This document shows positions 34,300 through 44,484 of a stretch of 64,000 nt of DNA, piece by piece (within the stretch, counting starts at the first letter, position 1; each line of letters starts with the position of its first letter). The position numbers were made by a program, and so were the translations under genes. Source of the stretch: Bacteroides sp. MSB163 (GTDB lineage: Bacteria > Bacteroidota > Bacteroidia > Bacteroidales > Bacteroidaceae); assembly GCF_036416795.1 (NCBI RefSeq), contig NZ_CP143867.1, positions 124,001 through 188,000 of the forward strand, in the 5' to 3' direction. Below the pieces are notes generated by a model, which saw nothing but the letters and a program-made list of their open reading frames with translations, made no database searches and was not told the DNA's origin.

Positions 34300-34311
34300 A
34301 CAATATTAGCA
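34300..34311 (+). promoter_or_regulatory. candidate operator of the hybrid regulator upstream of susC
   Basis: ACAATATTAGCA, identical to both arms at 26772-26814. A weaker related AAAAATAGC lies at 34282-34290, about one AraC half-site spacing (20 bp) upstream. The site is 64 bp before the -7 box, a usual distance for an activator. Confidence 0.62.
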
Positions 34312-34375
34312 TGGAGAAAACGCAAAAATGGGAGTATAAAAAACAATACTTTCTCACTCTTTTTCACACTTGCCG

Positions 34376-34383
34376 TATGTTTG
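34376..34383 (+). promoter_or_regulatory. -7 box of the heparin-locus susC operon
   Basis: TATGTTTG fits TAnnTTTG. No TTTG at -33. The ATG is 45 bp downstream. Confidence 0.5.
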
Positions 34384-34428
34384 CCATCACAAAATGATCT
34401 CTAAAGTTAAACCTTAGATTTTTTTATT

Positions 34429-37400
34429 ATGTTCAAATTAAAAGAAACAGTTTTAATGTTTGTCCTCGCTCTCGTCGGCACCACTGCATACGCGCAGAGT
34501 CTGACGGTTACCGGTAAGGTGATTGACAGTGAAGGATATGAAGTTATTGGAGGCAGTGTCATCATCAAGGGAGCTGCCGGTATTGGTACCGTTACAGACA
34601 TAGATGGTCGTTATTCACTGACAGTGAATGATGCGTCTAAGGATGTATTGGTTTTTTCGTATGTAGGAATGACTCCTCAGGAAGTGAAAGTCAACAAGCA
34701 GAGTGTTATTAATGTAACATTGCAGGCAGATGCCGTATTGCTGGAAGACGTTGTAGTGATTGGTTATGCCGCTGTTCCTCGTAGAGACTTGACCGGATCG
34801 GTAACTTCGGTTAGCAGCAAAGAACTTTCTAAAGTACCAGTAAGTGACGTTACACAAGCTTTGGCAGGACGTATGGCAGGTGTAATGGTACAACAGAGTG
34901 AAGGTACTCCGGGCGCTTCCATTTCTGTACGTGTACGTGGAGGTATCTCCATCACTCAAAGCAACGAGCCCCTTTACATCATTGATGGCTTCCCTAGTGA
35001 AGACGGTATGGCTACCCTCGACCCCGCTGAAATTGAAACTATCGACGTGTTGAAAGATGCCTCGGCCACTGCCATCTATGGTGCTCGCGGTGCCAATGGC
35101 GTAGTTGTAATTACAACAAAGAATGGTAGCAAATCAGGCGGCAAGGCTACAGTGACCTTCGACAGCTATGTGGGTGTCAAAAAGATTGCGAACAAACTGG
35201 ATGTGCTTAATGCCGGTGAATTTGCCAAATTGGATTACGAACGTACATTGTGGAGAATGGGTACAGGAGATTCCGGTGCCGATGGTATGACCAAATGGGA
35301 AGAAAGATATGGCAAGTTCAGTGATCTTGCTTCCATATATAATGGTCGAAAGGGTATCGATTGGCAAGATGAGACCTTGGGGCGTAACGCTATTACACAG
35401 AACTATCGTGTAGGCGTATCCGGAAAGACGGAGAAGATGAATTACAGCCTGGCTTATTCATACTATAACGAAGAAGGTGCTATGGTGTACAGCGGCAGCA
35501 AAAAACACAACATCTCATTCAACATGAACCATGAGATAAACAAATGGTTGACTGTAAATTCACGTATCAGTTACGACCAAATGCGCGTGGAAGGTATGGG
35601 CACATCGGAAGGTGGCGACCGCTTCAACAAGATGCAACACATCTTACAGTATCGTCCTACAGTAGGTATTATGGGGGTAGATGAAGATTTATTATACGGT
35701 GAAGATCCTCTATTAGCCGATGATAATGGCAACGTTATGCAGAATCCGTTAATTTCAGCGGCAGAAGAACTTAACGACAGGGAATGGCGTACTTTCCAGG
35801 CCAATGGTGGTGCTACCATCAAGTTGCTGAAAGGACTGTCTTTCCGTAGTACAGTAGGTATGCGTTATCAGACCCGTCGTAACGATGTATTCTATGGTGA
35901 TGAGTCTATTACAGGTAAGCGTTCCAGTATTCAAGGCTCGATTACTAATTTAGAAAACAGCAGTTTCCAGACTTCTAATGTATTGACCTATTCTTGGAAA
36001 AACAAAATTCATGACTTTACAGCCATTGCCGGACATGAATATGTGGAAAGATGGTCACGCAGCTTTTCTGCAAGTGCCAGCCAGTTCCCAAATGATGAAA
36101 TCGGTTTAGGTGACCTCTCACTGGGTGTTCCGGGAGTTCCCACTTCCAGTGAAAACTACGATGATAAACTGCTCTCATTCTTCGGACGTATCAACTACAA
36201 TTTGATGGATAAATATCTTTTTACCGCTTCGGTTCGTGCTGACGGCTCTTCCAAGTTCGGTAAGAACAATAAGTGGGGTTACTTCCCGGCTTTCTCGGCC
36301 GCGTGGCGTTTAGGCGAAGAGGCATTCATCAAAGACTTAGGAATCTTTTCTGATTTAAAATTCCGTATCGGTTACGGTCTTGCAGGTAACAATCGTATTG
36401 GCAGTTACCAAAGTCTTGCTCTCATGAGTTCCGTTACTGCCGCCAATGGCAACGGTGCACAAGCCGGCTATGCTTCCCGCCAAGTACCTAATCCCGATCT
36501 GAAATGGGAGGCAAACAAGACATTCAACATAGGTATGGATTTTGGTTTCTTGAACCAGCGTATCACATTCTCTCCGGAATTCTACATTAATCGCAGTAGC
36601 AACTTGCTGCTGAATGCCAAGTTACCTAACTCTTCCGGTTACACCAGTATGGTTATCAACGCAGGTGAAACTCAAAATACGGGTGTGGATTTGACTATCA
36701 ATACGGCAAACATCGTATCCAAAAATTTTACTTGGAACACTTCAGTTACTTTCTCCCACAACAAAAATAAGGTAAAGAAACTGACAGGCGAAGATGTACA
36801 GTTGTATCTGGCTAACTTCGGTTATAGCGGTGCAGGGGCGTCCCATCAAATTGGGGTAAACCAACCGTTGGGACAATTCTACGGTTACGTAACTGACGGG
36901 TTGTATCAGGTGGAAGACTTCAATTACGACGCTACAACCAAAACTTATACATTGAAGGATGGTGTACCTTATCATGGCGACAAGAAGAATATCCAGCCGG
37001 GGTATTGGAAATTCAAGAACGTGGACGGCAGCGAAGACAACCAGATTACCGAAAGCGATAAAACCATCATCGGTAATGCCCTTCCTGATTTCTATGGAGG
37101 TATTAACAATACTTTCAGTTGGAAGGATTTCGACTTGAGTATTTTCTTTACTTATAGTTATGGCGCCGAAGTACTGAATGCTACCAAGTTGACCAATACC
37201 AAGACTGCCCTTACCAATAAAAACGTTTTGTCGGTAGCCGATGAGGCTCATCGTTGGGTGACCATCAATGCCAGTGGCGAACTGATTACAAGCCCCGAAG
37301 AACTGGCAGCAGTGAACCGGGGCAAGACAGTGGCTCATTTCGGTGATAACGGTTCAAATAACACCTACATTCATTCCTGGGCTATCGAAGATGCTTCTTA

Positions 37401-37635
37401 TTTGAAGTTGAGCAATATCACTATAGGATATACCTTCCCAAAAAAAATGATTAACAAGATCGGTCTGACCAAACTACGTTTGTACGCAACGGGCAACAAC
37501 CTGTTTACATGGACTCCTTATACCGGCTTCGATCCGGAAGTATCTACCATGAGCAGTGCATTGACGCCCGGTGTCGATTTCGGTGCTTATCCCAGAAGCC
37601 GCTCTTTCGTATTTGGTGTGAACGTAGCATTTTAA
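34429..37635 (+). CDS. SusC-family TonB-dependent transporter of the heparin locus
   Basis: Imports sulfated heparin or heparan oligosaccharides across the outer membrane. The 1068 residues show a signal peptide (ending AYAQ), a carboxypeptidase-like domain (about 24-100, VTGKVIDSEGYEVIGGSVII), a TonB-box-like LLEDVVVIGY, a plug (about 115-235, ATAIYGARGANGVVVITTKNG) and a barrel ending SFVFGVNVAF. The susD gene follows after 26 bp. Transcription probably starts at 34376-34383 under control of the hybrid regulator. Confidence 0.96.
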   Translation: MFKLKETVLMFVLALVGTTAYAQSLTVTGKVIDSEGYEVIGGSVIIKGAAGIGTVTDIDGRYSLTVNDASKDVLVFSYVGMTPQEVKVNKQSVINVTLQADAVLLEDVVVIGYAAVPRRDLTGSVTSVSSKELSKVPVSDVTQALAGRMAGVMVQQSEGTPGASISVRVRGGISITQSNEPLYIIDGFPSEDGMATLDPAEIETIDVLKDASATAIYGARGANGVVVITTKNGSKSGGKATVTFDSYVGVKKIANKLDVLNAGEFAKLDYERTLWRMGTGDSGADGMTKWEERYGKFSDLASIYNGRKGIDWQDETLGRNAITQNYRVGVSGKTEKMNYSLAYSYYNEEGAMVYSGSKKHNISFNMNHEINKWLTVNSRISYDQMRVEGMGTSEGGDRFNKMQHILQYRPTVGIMGVDEDLLYGEDPLLADDNGNVMQNPLISAAEELNDREWRTFQANGGATIKLLKGLSFRSTVGMRYQTRRNDVFYGDESITGKRSSIQGSITNLENSSFQTSNVLTYSWKNKIHDFTAIAGHEYVERWSRSFSASASQFPNDEIGLGDLSLGVPGVPTSSENYDDKLLSFFGRINYNLMDKYLFTASVRADGSSKFGKNNKWGYFPAFSAAWRLGEEAFIKDLGIFSDLKFRIGYGLAGNNRIGSYQSLALMSSVTAANGNGAQAGYASRQVPNPDLKWEANKTFNIGMDFGFLNQRITFSPEFYINRSSNLLLNAKLPNSSGYTSMVINAGETQNTGVDLTINTANIVSKNFTWNTSVTFSHNKNKVKKLTGEDVQLYLANFGYSGAGASHQIGVNQPLGQFYGYVTDGLYQVEDFNYDATTKTYTLKDGVPYHGDKKNIQPGYWKFKNVDGSEDNQITESDKTIIGNALPDFYGGINNTFSWKDFDLSIFFTYSYGAEVLNATKLTNTKTALTNKNVLSVADEAHRWVTINASGELITSPEELAAVNRGKTVAHFGDNGSNNTYIHSWAIEDASYLKLSNITIGYTFPKKMINKIGLTKLRLYATGNNLFTWTPYTGFDPEVSTMSSALTPGVDFGAYPRSRSFVFGVNVAF

Positions 37636-37661
37636 TTAGAATTTAAAAAGGGAATAATAAA

Positions 37662-39428
37662 ATGAAAAACAAAATGATATATGCGCTTGGCGCAATGATG
37701 CTTGTAGGGGTTACTTCCTGTGACCTAACTGAAAAGCCCAGCTCATTCTACGAGAAAGATACTTATTTCGTAACAGAAGGAAAAGCCCAGATGGCCGTAG
37801 TCGGAATCTACGACTGTCTTGAAACTACAGACTATTATGGACAAAATATCATGCCGTTCTTTGGTTCGGACGATATGTTCATGGTACGCGGAACCGGTTC
37901 GGACGGAACCCGTCGTGATATATCTCACTATCTGTACAACGCTTCCAATACATGGATTGCCAGTGTATGGAGATGTGCTTATCAGGCTCTCGACCGTGCC
38001 AATGTAGCTATTGCCAGCATTGAGGCAATGCCGGGTTTTGCAGAAAACAAAAATCTACAGGAAATTAACGGACAAGCTCGATTTCTCCGTGCCTACATAG
38101 CTTTTGACCTAGTGAAATTCTTTGGTGATGTACCGTTCAGCACGGAATATACGAATGGTTTTGGTAATACATCCAAACCTCGTACTGACCGTGAGCTGAT
38201 TTATGACCAGATCGTCGAAGATTTGAACTATGCAAAAACGCATTTGAAATCCGGTCGTGAAGTGGCATCTTCTGAAATACCTTGTAGCGGCGCTGCCCGT
38301 ACTTTACTGATGCGTGTCTATTTGCAACGTGCCGGCTATAGCTTGAACCGTTCATCACGTCAGTTGACCCGTCCGGACGATACTGCCCGAAAGGGATATT
38401 TTGAAGCAGTGATTAAGGAATGGGAAGCTTTGAAGGCAGAAGGCTATCATAATTTTTATGCAAGCGGTTATGAACAACTGTTCAAAAACTATTCTCAACT
38501 GACATTGGACAATCAGGAGTCTCTTTGGGAAATTGCTTTTGAACCCAACCAAGGTTTGAAGGATAATGCTGGTGTATGGGCAACTTACAACGGACCACTG
38601 GTAGATGCTCCAGGAAGTTACCCCGGCACAAGCAGTTATATGGGACGTGCCAATGCCTTCTTTGTAGTACTACCATATTGGAAGTCTTTCTATGAGTCAA
38701 ATGAGGATGGAAGCATAAAAGATATACGCCGTGACGTGAATTTCGTGGACTATGCTATTAAGTGGAACAAAAATAAAGAAATTCAGGAAAAATCGCATAC
38801 TTCTGCCGATATCAACAAAAATCTAAACAGATATCCAGGTAAATGGCGCAGAGAATGGATGGCTCCGGGCTTCGTAGATCCCAATAACACGGGTGTCAAT
38901 TATGCTCCGTTGCGTTATGCCGATGCAGTTCTGATGGCAGCCGAAGCTTATAACGAAACCGGTAACACAACCGAAGCATGGAAATTATTGAATGATGTTC
39001 GTGTCCGTGCCGGTGCTACTCCTATAAGTACAGCTAATTATTCAAGCTTGTTAAAGGCTCCGAAGTTGTACGATTTACCATTCATTCCGGATGGTGACGA
39101 TGCCGGCAAATTCCGTACAGCCTTGTATTGGGAACGTGCTTTTGAACTTTGCTACGAAGGTCAACGCAAATATGACTTACTGCGCTGGGGCATTCTGGAA
39201 GCATCTTTAAAAGCCGCCCAAAACTATATGGAATCATGGACCCCAGGACCTGATGAATATATAACGGATGCTGCACGTAAAGATTGGAATGCGGTGAAAT
39301 GGGCTAAATCCAACTACGTAGCAGGCCACAATTTTACCACAGGAAAGCATGAACTTTATCCGATTCCATTGGCTGAAATTCAGTCGAATGCAGCTTTGAA
39401 CGGTGAAAATAATCCGGGATTTGAGTAA
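37662..39428 (+). CDS. SusD-family surface glycan-binding lipoprotein
   Basis: The lid of the SusC transporter, binding the glycan at the cell surface. The 588 residues have a lipobox (GVTSC, Cys20), the helical TPR-rich SusD N-terminus (ALDRANVAIASIEAMP; INGQARFLRAYIAFDLVKFF) and the C-terminal RagB/SusD block (YADAVLMAAEAYNETGNT; ERAFELCYEGQRKYDLLRWG; ELYPIPLAEIQSN). No separate SusE/F-like surface binding lipoprotein follows. Confidence 0.96.
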   Translation: MKNKMIYALGAMMLVGVTSCDLTEKPSSFYEKDTYFVTEGKAQMAVVGIYDCLETTDYYGQNIMPFFGSDDMFMVRGTGSDGTRRDISHYLYNASNTWIASVWRCAYQALDRANVAIASIEAMPGFAENKNLQEINGQARFLRAYIAFDLVKFFGDVPFSTEYTNGFGNTSKPRTDRELIYDQIVEDLNYAKTHLKSGREVASSEIPCSGAARTLLMRVYLQRAGYSLNRSSRQLTRPDDTARKGYFEAVIKEWEALKAEGYHNFYASGYEQLFKNYSQLTLDNQESLWEIAFEPNQGLKDNAGVWATYNGPLVDAPGSYPGTSSYMGRANAFFVVLPYWKSFYESNEDGSIKDIRRDVNFVDYAIKWNKNKEIQEKSHTSADINKNLNRYPGKWRREWMAPGFVDPNNTGVNYAPLRYADAVLMAAEAYNETGNTTEAWKLLNDVRVRAGATPISTANYSSLLKAPKLYDLPFIPDGDDAGKFRTALYWERAFELCYEGQRKYDLLRWGILEASLKAAQNYMESWTPGPDEYITDAARKDWNAVKWAKSNYVAGHNFTTGKHELYPIPLAEIQSNAALNGENNPGFE

Positions 39429-39456
39429 TTCCATTTCCTAAGTATGAGCTGACAAG

Positions 39457-39495
39457 GGATGGAGAAATTGTAAGATGTTTATACTTTCTCCATCC
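39457..39495 (+). terminator. hairpin between susD and the GH88 gene
   Basis: GGATGGAGAAA (39457-39467) pairs perfectly with TTTCTCCATCC (39485-39495) over a 17-nt loop. Only a weak T-rich stretch (TTATATA) follows. It sits in the 123-bp gap inside the operon, so it may be a partial terminator or an mRNA-stabilising end that keeps susCD expression above that of the enzyme genes. Confidence 0.65.
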
Positions 39496-39551
39496 TTATA
39501 TACAAGGATGATAATTTGAGCAAATATAACCTATAGAATATACATATATTT

Positions 39552-40841
39552 ATGAAGAAATTTTTATTATTTTGTTACGCAGTTGCTACACTACAAGGTT
39601 TCTCCAGTTGTTCATCCAGTCAACCTAAGGAAGATTATGACTGGTTGAAAAAAGCAATAGATACTTCCGTGCAACAACTGGAAGAAACAGTGGCTGATGT
39701 AGGAGATTCAGTCTTGTTGCCCCGTTCCATCTGGACGGGATACGATATGGATTTTCTCTGTAGTCAGTTACAAAGAGATCCTGCAACCTTCAAAGACTCT
39801 TTACGGGTCAAACCCGTGAAGGATGCTCTGGGAAGCCGCAGATATTGCTCTTCCATCTATGATTGGACAAGTGGTTTTTTCCCCGGAAACTTGTGGTATG
39901 CGTACCAACTGACCGGCATTGAAGGATTAAAGAACGATGCCGTGAAATTCACGAATTATTTGTATCCCGTAAAAAACTATAAAGGTACACACGACATCGG
40001 ATTTATGATGAATTGCAGTTATGGCAATGCATATCGCTTGGCTCCCGCCGACAGCGTTCGTCAGGCATTGGTGCAAACAGCCGATAATTTATGCAGCCGT
40101 TTTGATCCGACCATAGGTTCTATTCGCTCCTGGGATTTCGGGAAGTGGAATTTCCCCGTAATTATTGATAACATGATGAACTTGGACCTGCTGTTTTACG
40201 TAAGCCATCTTACCAATGATTCCAAGTATAAGGAAATCGCATTGAAACATGCCGAGACAACATTGAAGAATCATTTCAGAGCAGATCATTCATCCTATCA
40301 TGTAGTCAGTTACAATAATGATGGCAGCGTAGAAATGAAATGTACCCATCAGGGAAAAAATGACGATTCGTCATGGGCACGCGGACAAGCCTGGGGAGTA
40401 TATGGATATACCTCTTGCTACCGTGAATCCAAAGATACGGCCTTCTTGCAGCAAGCCAAAGATATTGCAACGTTGATTATGACTCGCGTAAAGACTGAGG
40501 ATGTAATACCCTTGTGGGATTATGATGCACCGAATAGCCCGGAAACACCCCGTGATGCATCTGCGGCCTCTATTACTGCTTCTGCTTTGATAGAACTCAG
40601 CACTTTGGTAGAAGACGGACAAGTATATTTTGATTATGCAGAAAAGCTACTAAAATCTCTTTCTTCCGATGCTTATTTGGCAAAGGTTGGTACGAATCAG
40701 GGATTTATCCTGATGCACTCTACAGGTTCGTTGCCTAATGGCTCCGAAATTGATACTCCTATCAATTATGCCGATTATTATTACCTCGAAGCATTAGCCC
40801 GGTATATGCAGGTAAAAGGACTCGATTATAAATCGCTTTAA
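39552..40841 (+). CDS. unsaturated glucuronyl hydrolase (GH88)
   Basis: Removes the 4,5-unsaturated uronate left by the lyases, by hydration of its double bond. The 429 residues have a signal sequence with a lipobox (FSSC, Cys20) and an alpha/alpha-barrel with the two catalytic-type aspartates in THDIGFMMNCSYGN (Asp148) and VIIDNMMNLDLL (Asp206), plus the substrate block HQGKNDDSSWARGQAWGVYG. It is the first enzyme gene after susCD and is 16 bp before the PL12 gene. Confidence 0.94.
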   Translation: MKKFLLFCYAVATLQGFSSCSSSQPKEDYDWLKKAIDTSVQQLEETVADVGDSVLLPRSIWTGYDMDFLCSQLQRDPATFKDSLRVKPVKDALGSRRYCSSIYDWTSGFFPGNLWYAYQLTGIEGLKNDAVKFTNYLYPVKNYKGTHDIGFMMNCSYGNAYRLAPADSVRQALVQTADNLCSRFDPTIGSIRSWDFGKWNFPVIIDNMMNLDLLFYVSHLTNDSKYKEIALKHAETTLKNHFRADHSSYHVVSYNNDGSVEMKCTHQGKNDDSSWARGQAWGVYGYTSCYRESKDTAFLQQAKDIATLIMTRVKTEDVIPLWDYDAPNSPETPRDASAASITASALIELSTLVEDGQVYFDYAEKLLKSLSSDAYLAKVGTNQGFILMHSTGSLPNGSEIDTPINYADYYYLEALARYMQVKGLDYKSL

Positions 40842-40857
40842 ACGAAATTAAGATACC

Positions 40858-42855
40858 ATGAAAATAGCAAAGTATTTTTTATGCCTGGCTCTTTTGCTGG
40901 TCGCCATAAGTGCGGAAGCGCAGCAACTGCGGAAGGAAGCCTTTGATTTACTGAACCTGGATTATCCGGGTTTGGAGAAAGTAAAGGCTGCATGCGCCCA
41001 ACAACAATGGGATAAAGCGGCTCAGGCTTTATTGGACTATTACCGCCAACGTACCGGCATAGGACATCCTGATATTAATCTGAAGAATATCAAAATATCA
41101 AAGGAAGAACAAAAATGGGCGGATGATGCCTTGGAACATACATTTTTTGTGCACAAAGGATATCAGCCTTCCTATAATTACGGTAAAGACATCAACTGGC
41201 AATATTGGCCGGTACAGGACAACGAGTTGCGCTGGCAGTTGCATCGCCATAAATGGTTCACCCCGATGGGAAAAGCATATAGAATCTCAGGGGATGAGAA
41301 ATATGCCAAAGAATGGGCATACCAATATATGGACTGGATTAAGAAGAATCCTCTGACAAGCGTAGAGAAAGAAGAATACGAACTTGTCAGTGCAGGTGAA
41401 GTAAAAGGAAATGCTGAGAATGTACGCTTTGCATGGCGTCCGCTGGAAGTGAGCAATCGTTTGCAGGATCAGACACTGCAATTTCTATTGTTTATTCCCT
41501 CACAGGCTTTTACTCCGGAGTTCCTGACTGAGTTCCTTATTAATTACCATCGGCATGCCTTACACATTTTGGGCAATTACTCCGATCAGGGCAACCATTT
41601 GTTGTTCGAAGCACAGCGTATGGTGTATGCAGGCGTATTTTTCCCAGAATTTAAAGAGGCAACCGGATGGAGAGAAAGTGGGATAAGCATTTTGAACCGT
41701 GAAATAAAAAAGCAGGTTTACCCGGACGGCGGTCAATATGAACTGGACCCGCACTATCATTTGGCGGCAATCAATATCTTCTGCAAGGCCCTGCGTATGG
41801 CAGACGTCAATGGTTTCCGTCAGGAATTTCCTGCCGAATACGTGAATACAGTGAAAAATATGATTGAGTTCTACGCTAATATCTGTTTCCCGGATTACAG
41901 TAATCCTTGTTTCAGTGATGCAAAACTGGGAGACCGCCCGGCAGAAATCCGCAATTATCAAGACTGGCTCAAACTGTTTCCGGATTGTGACTGGATTCGT
42001 TATTATGCTACTGAAGGTCGTGAAGGTTCCCCCCTACCCAACCTTTCTCACGGAGCCCTGACTTCCGGCTTCTTTACTTTCAGAAACGGTTGGAAACAAG
42101 ATGCTACTGTAATGGTGGTAAAGGCCGGTCCCAAAGGTGAATGGCACTGTCAACCGGATAACGGAACTTTTGAGCTTTGGTTCAATGGTCGGAATCTCTT
42201 TCCGGATAGCGGTTCATACGTCTATGCCGGTGATGATGAAGTGATGAAACTTCGCAACTGGTTCCGCCGGACAAGTTCACACAATACCCTGACACTGGAT
42301 GAGAAGAACTTGCAGACTACACAATCCGTTACCAAACTTTGGCAACCCGAAGGTAATGAACAAATCCTGGTGACGGAGAATCCTCATTATGAGGGTTTGA
42401 AGCACAGACGTTCTGTCTTCTTTGTAGACCAATCTTATTTTGTCATTGTCGATGAGGCTGTGGGAGACGCAAAAGGAACAGTGAATCTGAATTATCATTT
42501 ATGTGAAGGTACTGTGAATGTGGATGGAAAGAACCATATTCTGACCACCGCTTACGACGGACCGAGCAATATGAAACTACAATGCTTTGCCGAAAAGAAA
42601 GCTTCGATAAGAGAAAAAGAGGGATGGCGTTCAACTGCTTATCGCGTACGTGTACCCCGTACTTCAGTTGCTTTTGATGTGGACAAAAAGGATTCGGAAG
42701 CTGTACGCTACATAACCATTATCTATCCTTCGAAAAATGCAGCTTCTTTTCCTGCATTCAAGGCTAAATTCCTGAATAAGAAGTTTGATGAGAATGGAGT
42801 GAAAATAGAGATATCTGTTGATGGAAAGAAACGTCAATTGGAGTATAAACTATAA
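40858..42855 (+). CDS. heparin/heparan sulfate lyase (PL12, heparinase III type)
   Basis: Cleaves lightly sulfated heparan regions by beta-elimination. The 665 residues have a signal peptide (ending AEAQ), an alpha/alpha-toroid and a C-terminal beta-sandwich. Expected catalytic positions are present: Asn240 in HILGNYSDQGNH, Tyr300 in ELDPHYHLAAINIF and His430 in GEWHCQPDNGTFELWFNG. Sequence is close to the characterised B. thetaiotaomicron PL12 enzymes. Gaps to its neighbours (16 and 13 bp) show one operon. Confidence 0.95.
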   Translation: MKIAKYFLCLALLLVAISAEAQQLRKEAFDLLNLDYPGLEKVKAACAQQQWDKAAQALLDYYRQRTGIGHPDINLKNIKISKEEQKWADDALEHTFFVHKGYQPSYNYGKDINWQYWPVQDNELRWQLHRHKWFTPMGKAYRISGDEKYAKEWAYQYMDWIKKNPLTSVEKEEYELVSAGEVKGNAENVRFAWRPLEVSNRLQDQTLQFLLFIPSQAFTPEFLTEFLINYHRHALHILGNYSDQGNHLLFEAQRMVYAGVFFPEFKEATGWRESGISILNREIKKQVYPDGGQYELDPHYHLAAINIFCKALRMADVNGFRQEFPAEYVNTVKNMIEFYANICFPDYSNPCFSDAKLGDRPAEIRNYQDWLKLFPDCDWIRYYATEGREGSPLPNLSHGALTSGFFTFRNGWKQDATVMVVKAGPKGEWHCQPDNGTFELWFNGRNLFPDSGSYVYAGDDEVMKLRNWFRRTSSHNTLTLDEKNLQTTQSVTKLWQPEGNEQILVTENPHYEGLKHRRSVFFVDQSYFVIVDEAVGDAKGTVNLNYHLCEGTVNVDGKNHILTTAYDGPSNMKLQCFAEKKASIREKEGWRSTAYRVRVPRTSVAFDVDKKDSEAVRYITIIYPSKNAASFPAFKAKFLNKKFDENGVKIEISVDGKKRQLEYKL

Positions 42856-42868
42856 GAAGACTTTTATT

Positions 42869-44479
42869 ATGAATCGCTTATCATACTTATTTTTACCTCT
42901 CACTGCCATCGGAGTCTCCGCTTGCAGCTCCAATAAGGCCAAAGAGGAGGTGAAACGTCCGAACATTATCTTTATGATGACAGACGACCATACTACGCAG
43001 GCTATGTCATGCTACGGCGGACGCCTCTTGCAAACTCCCAATATGGATCGGATTGCCAATGAAGGTATTCGTATGGACAATTGCTATGCGGTCAATGCTT
43101 TATCCGGCCCGTCAAGAGCTTGTATCTTGACGGGCAAATTCAGCCACATCAATGGATTCACTGATAATGCCAGTACTTTTGACGGCAATCAGCAGACCTT
43201 TCCCAAATTGCTACAGTCCGCAGGCTACCAAACTTCGATTATCGGTAAATGGCATCTGATCACCGAGCCTCAGGGATTTGATTATTGGTGCATCTTGACC
43301 GGACAACATGAACAAGGGGATTATTATAATCCCGATTTCAATGAGAACGGAAAGCAGATTGTAGAACAGGGCTATGCTACCGATATTATCACGGATAAGG
43401 CCATCGAGTATCTGGAACACAGAGACAAAAGCAAGCCTTTCTGCATGATGTACCATCAGAAAGCTCCGCATCGTAACTGGATGCCTGCCCCCCGCCACTT
43501 GGGTATGTTCAATAATACCGTTTTTCCTGAACCGGCTACACTCTTCGATACGTATGAAGGAAGAGGTTCCGCTGCCAGGGAACAAGATATGTCTATTGAA
43601 CATACATTGACCAATGACTGGGATCTGAAATTACTGACTCGTGAAGAAATGCTGAAAGATACAACCAATCGCCTCTATCAGGTCTACAAACGCATGCCGG
43701 CTGATGTACAGGATAAGTGGGATTCAGTATATGCCCAGCGTATTGCCGAGTATCGCAGTGGTAAACTGGAAGGTAAAGAGTTGATCAGTTGGAAATACCA
43801 GCAATATATGCGGGATTACCTGGCAACAATTGTTGCTGTGGATGAAAATATAGGGCGGTTACTCAGTTATCTGGAAAAAATCGGTGAATTGGACAATACA
43901 ATCATTATCTACACTTCGGATCAAGGTTTCTTCCTGGGCGAACATGGTTGGTTCGACAAACGCTTCATGTATGAGGAATGTCAGCGTATGCCGCTGGTCA
44001 TCCGCTACCCAAAGGCTATCAAGAGTGGCAGTGTTTCGAATGCCATTGCCATGAATGTAGATTTTGCTCCCACTTTGCTGGATTTTGCCGGAGTAGACAT
44101 ACCCGCCGATATTCAAGGCCAGTCGCTCAAACCGATTTTGGATAACGAGGGAAAAGTACCGGCAGGTTGGAGAAAAGCCGCCTATTACCACTATTATGAG
44201 TATCCGGCGGAACATTCGGTTAAAAGACATTATGGTATTCGTACAGCTGATTTTAAACTGATTCACTTCTATAATGATGTGGACGAGTGGGAAATGTACG
44301 ATTTGAAGAATGACCCGAATGAACTGAATAACGTGTTTGACAAACCGGAATATGCCGACAAACGGACAGAACTGATGTCACAGCTGAAAGAAACTCAAAA
44401 GCAGTATAAGGATGATGATCCGGATGAAAAGGTAAATGAGCTGTTCAAAGGTGACAGACGATTGATGAAAAATAGATAA
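42869..44479 (+). CDS. S1-family sulfatase, probable N-acetylglucosamine-6-O-sulfatase
   Basis: Removes 6-O-sulfate from the glucosamine of heparin fragments. The 536 residues have a lipobox (VSAC, Cys19), metal block NIIFMMTDDHTTQAMSCYGG, the serine-type maturation motif S79-G-P-S-R83, GKWHL, and the substrate and metal block FFLGEHGWFDKRFMYEE. It resembles the characterised 6-O-sulfatase of the B. thetaiotaomicron heparin locus (S1_11). I chose ATG 42869, 13 bp after the PL12 stop; a longer frame from 42818 would overlap the PL12 gene and spoil the signal peptide. Confidence 0.9.
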   Translation: MNRLSYLFLPLTAIGVSACSSNKAKEEVKRPNIIFMMTDDHTTQAMSCYGGRLLQTPNMDRIANEGIRMDNCYAVNALSGPSRACILTGKFSHINGFTDNASTFDGNQQTFPKLLQSAGYQTSIIGKWHLITEPQGFDYWCILTGQHEQGDYYNPDFNENGKQIVEQGYATDIITDKAIEYLEHRDKSKPFCMMYHQKAPHRNWMPAPRHLGMFNNTVFPEPATLFDTYEGRGSAAREQDMSIEHTLTNDWDLKLLTREEMLKDTTNRLYQVYKRMPADVQDKWDSVYAQRIAEYRSGKLEGKELISWKYQQYMRDYLATIVAVDENIGRLLSYLEKIGELDNTIIIYTSDQGFFLGEHGWFDKRFMYEECQRMPLVIRYPKAIKSGSVSNAIAMNVDFAPTLLDFAGVDIPADIQGQSLKPILDNEGKVPAGWRKAAYYHYYEYPAEHSVKRHYGIRTADFKLIHFYNDVDEWEMYDLKNDPNELNNVFDKPEYADKRTELMSQLKETQKQYKDDDPDEKVNELFKGDRRLMKNR

Positions 44480-44484
44480 TCTAA

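Noticed and set aside
34429..39428. Second invertible promoter at the heparin susC
   Set aside because: I looked for inverted repeats bounding the 34201-34428 region like those at 3409 and 4060 and found none; an activator-type promoter explains the region better.
42818..42868. Longer N-terminus for the 6-O-type sulfatase
   Set aside because: It would overlap the PL12 gene by 38 bp and put 17 polar residues before the signal peptide.
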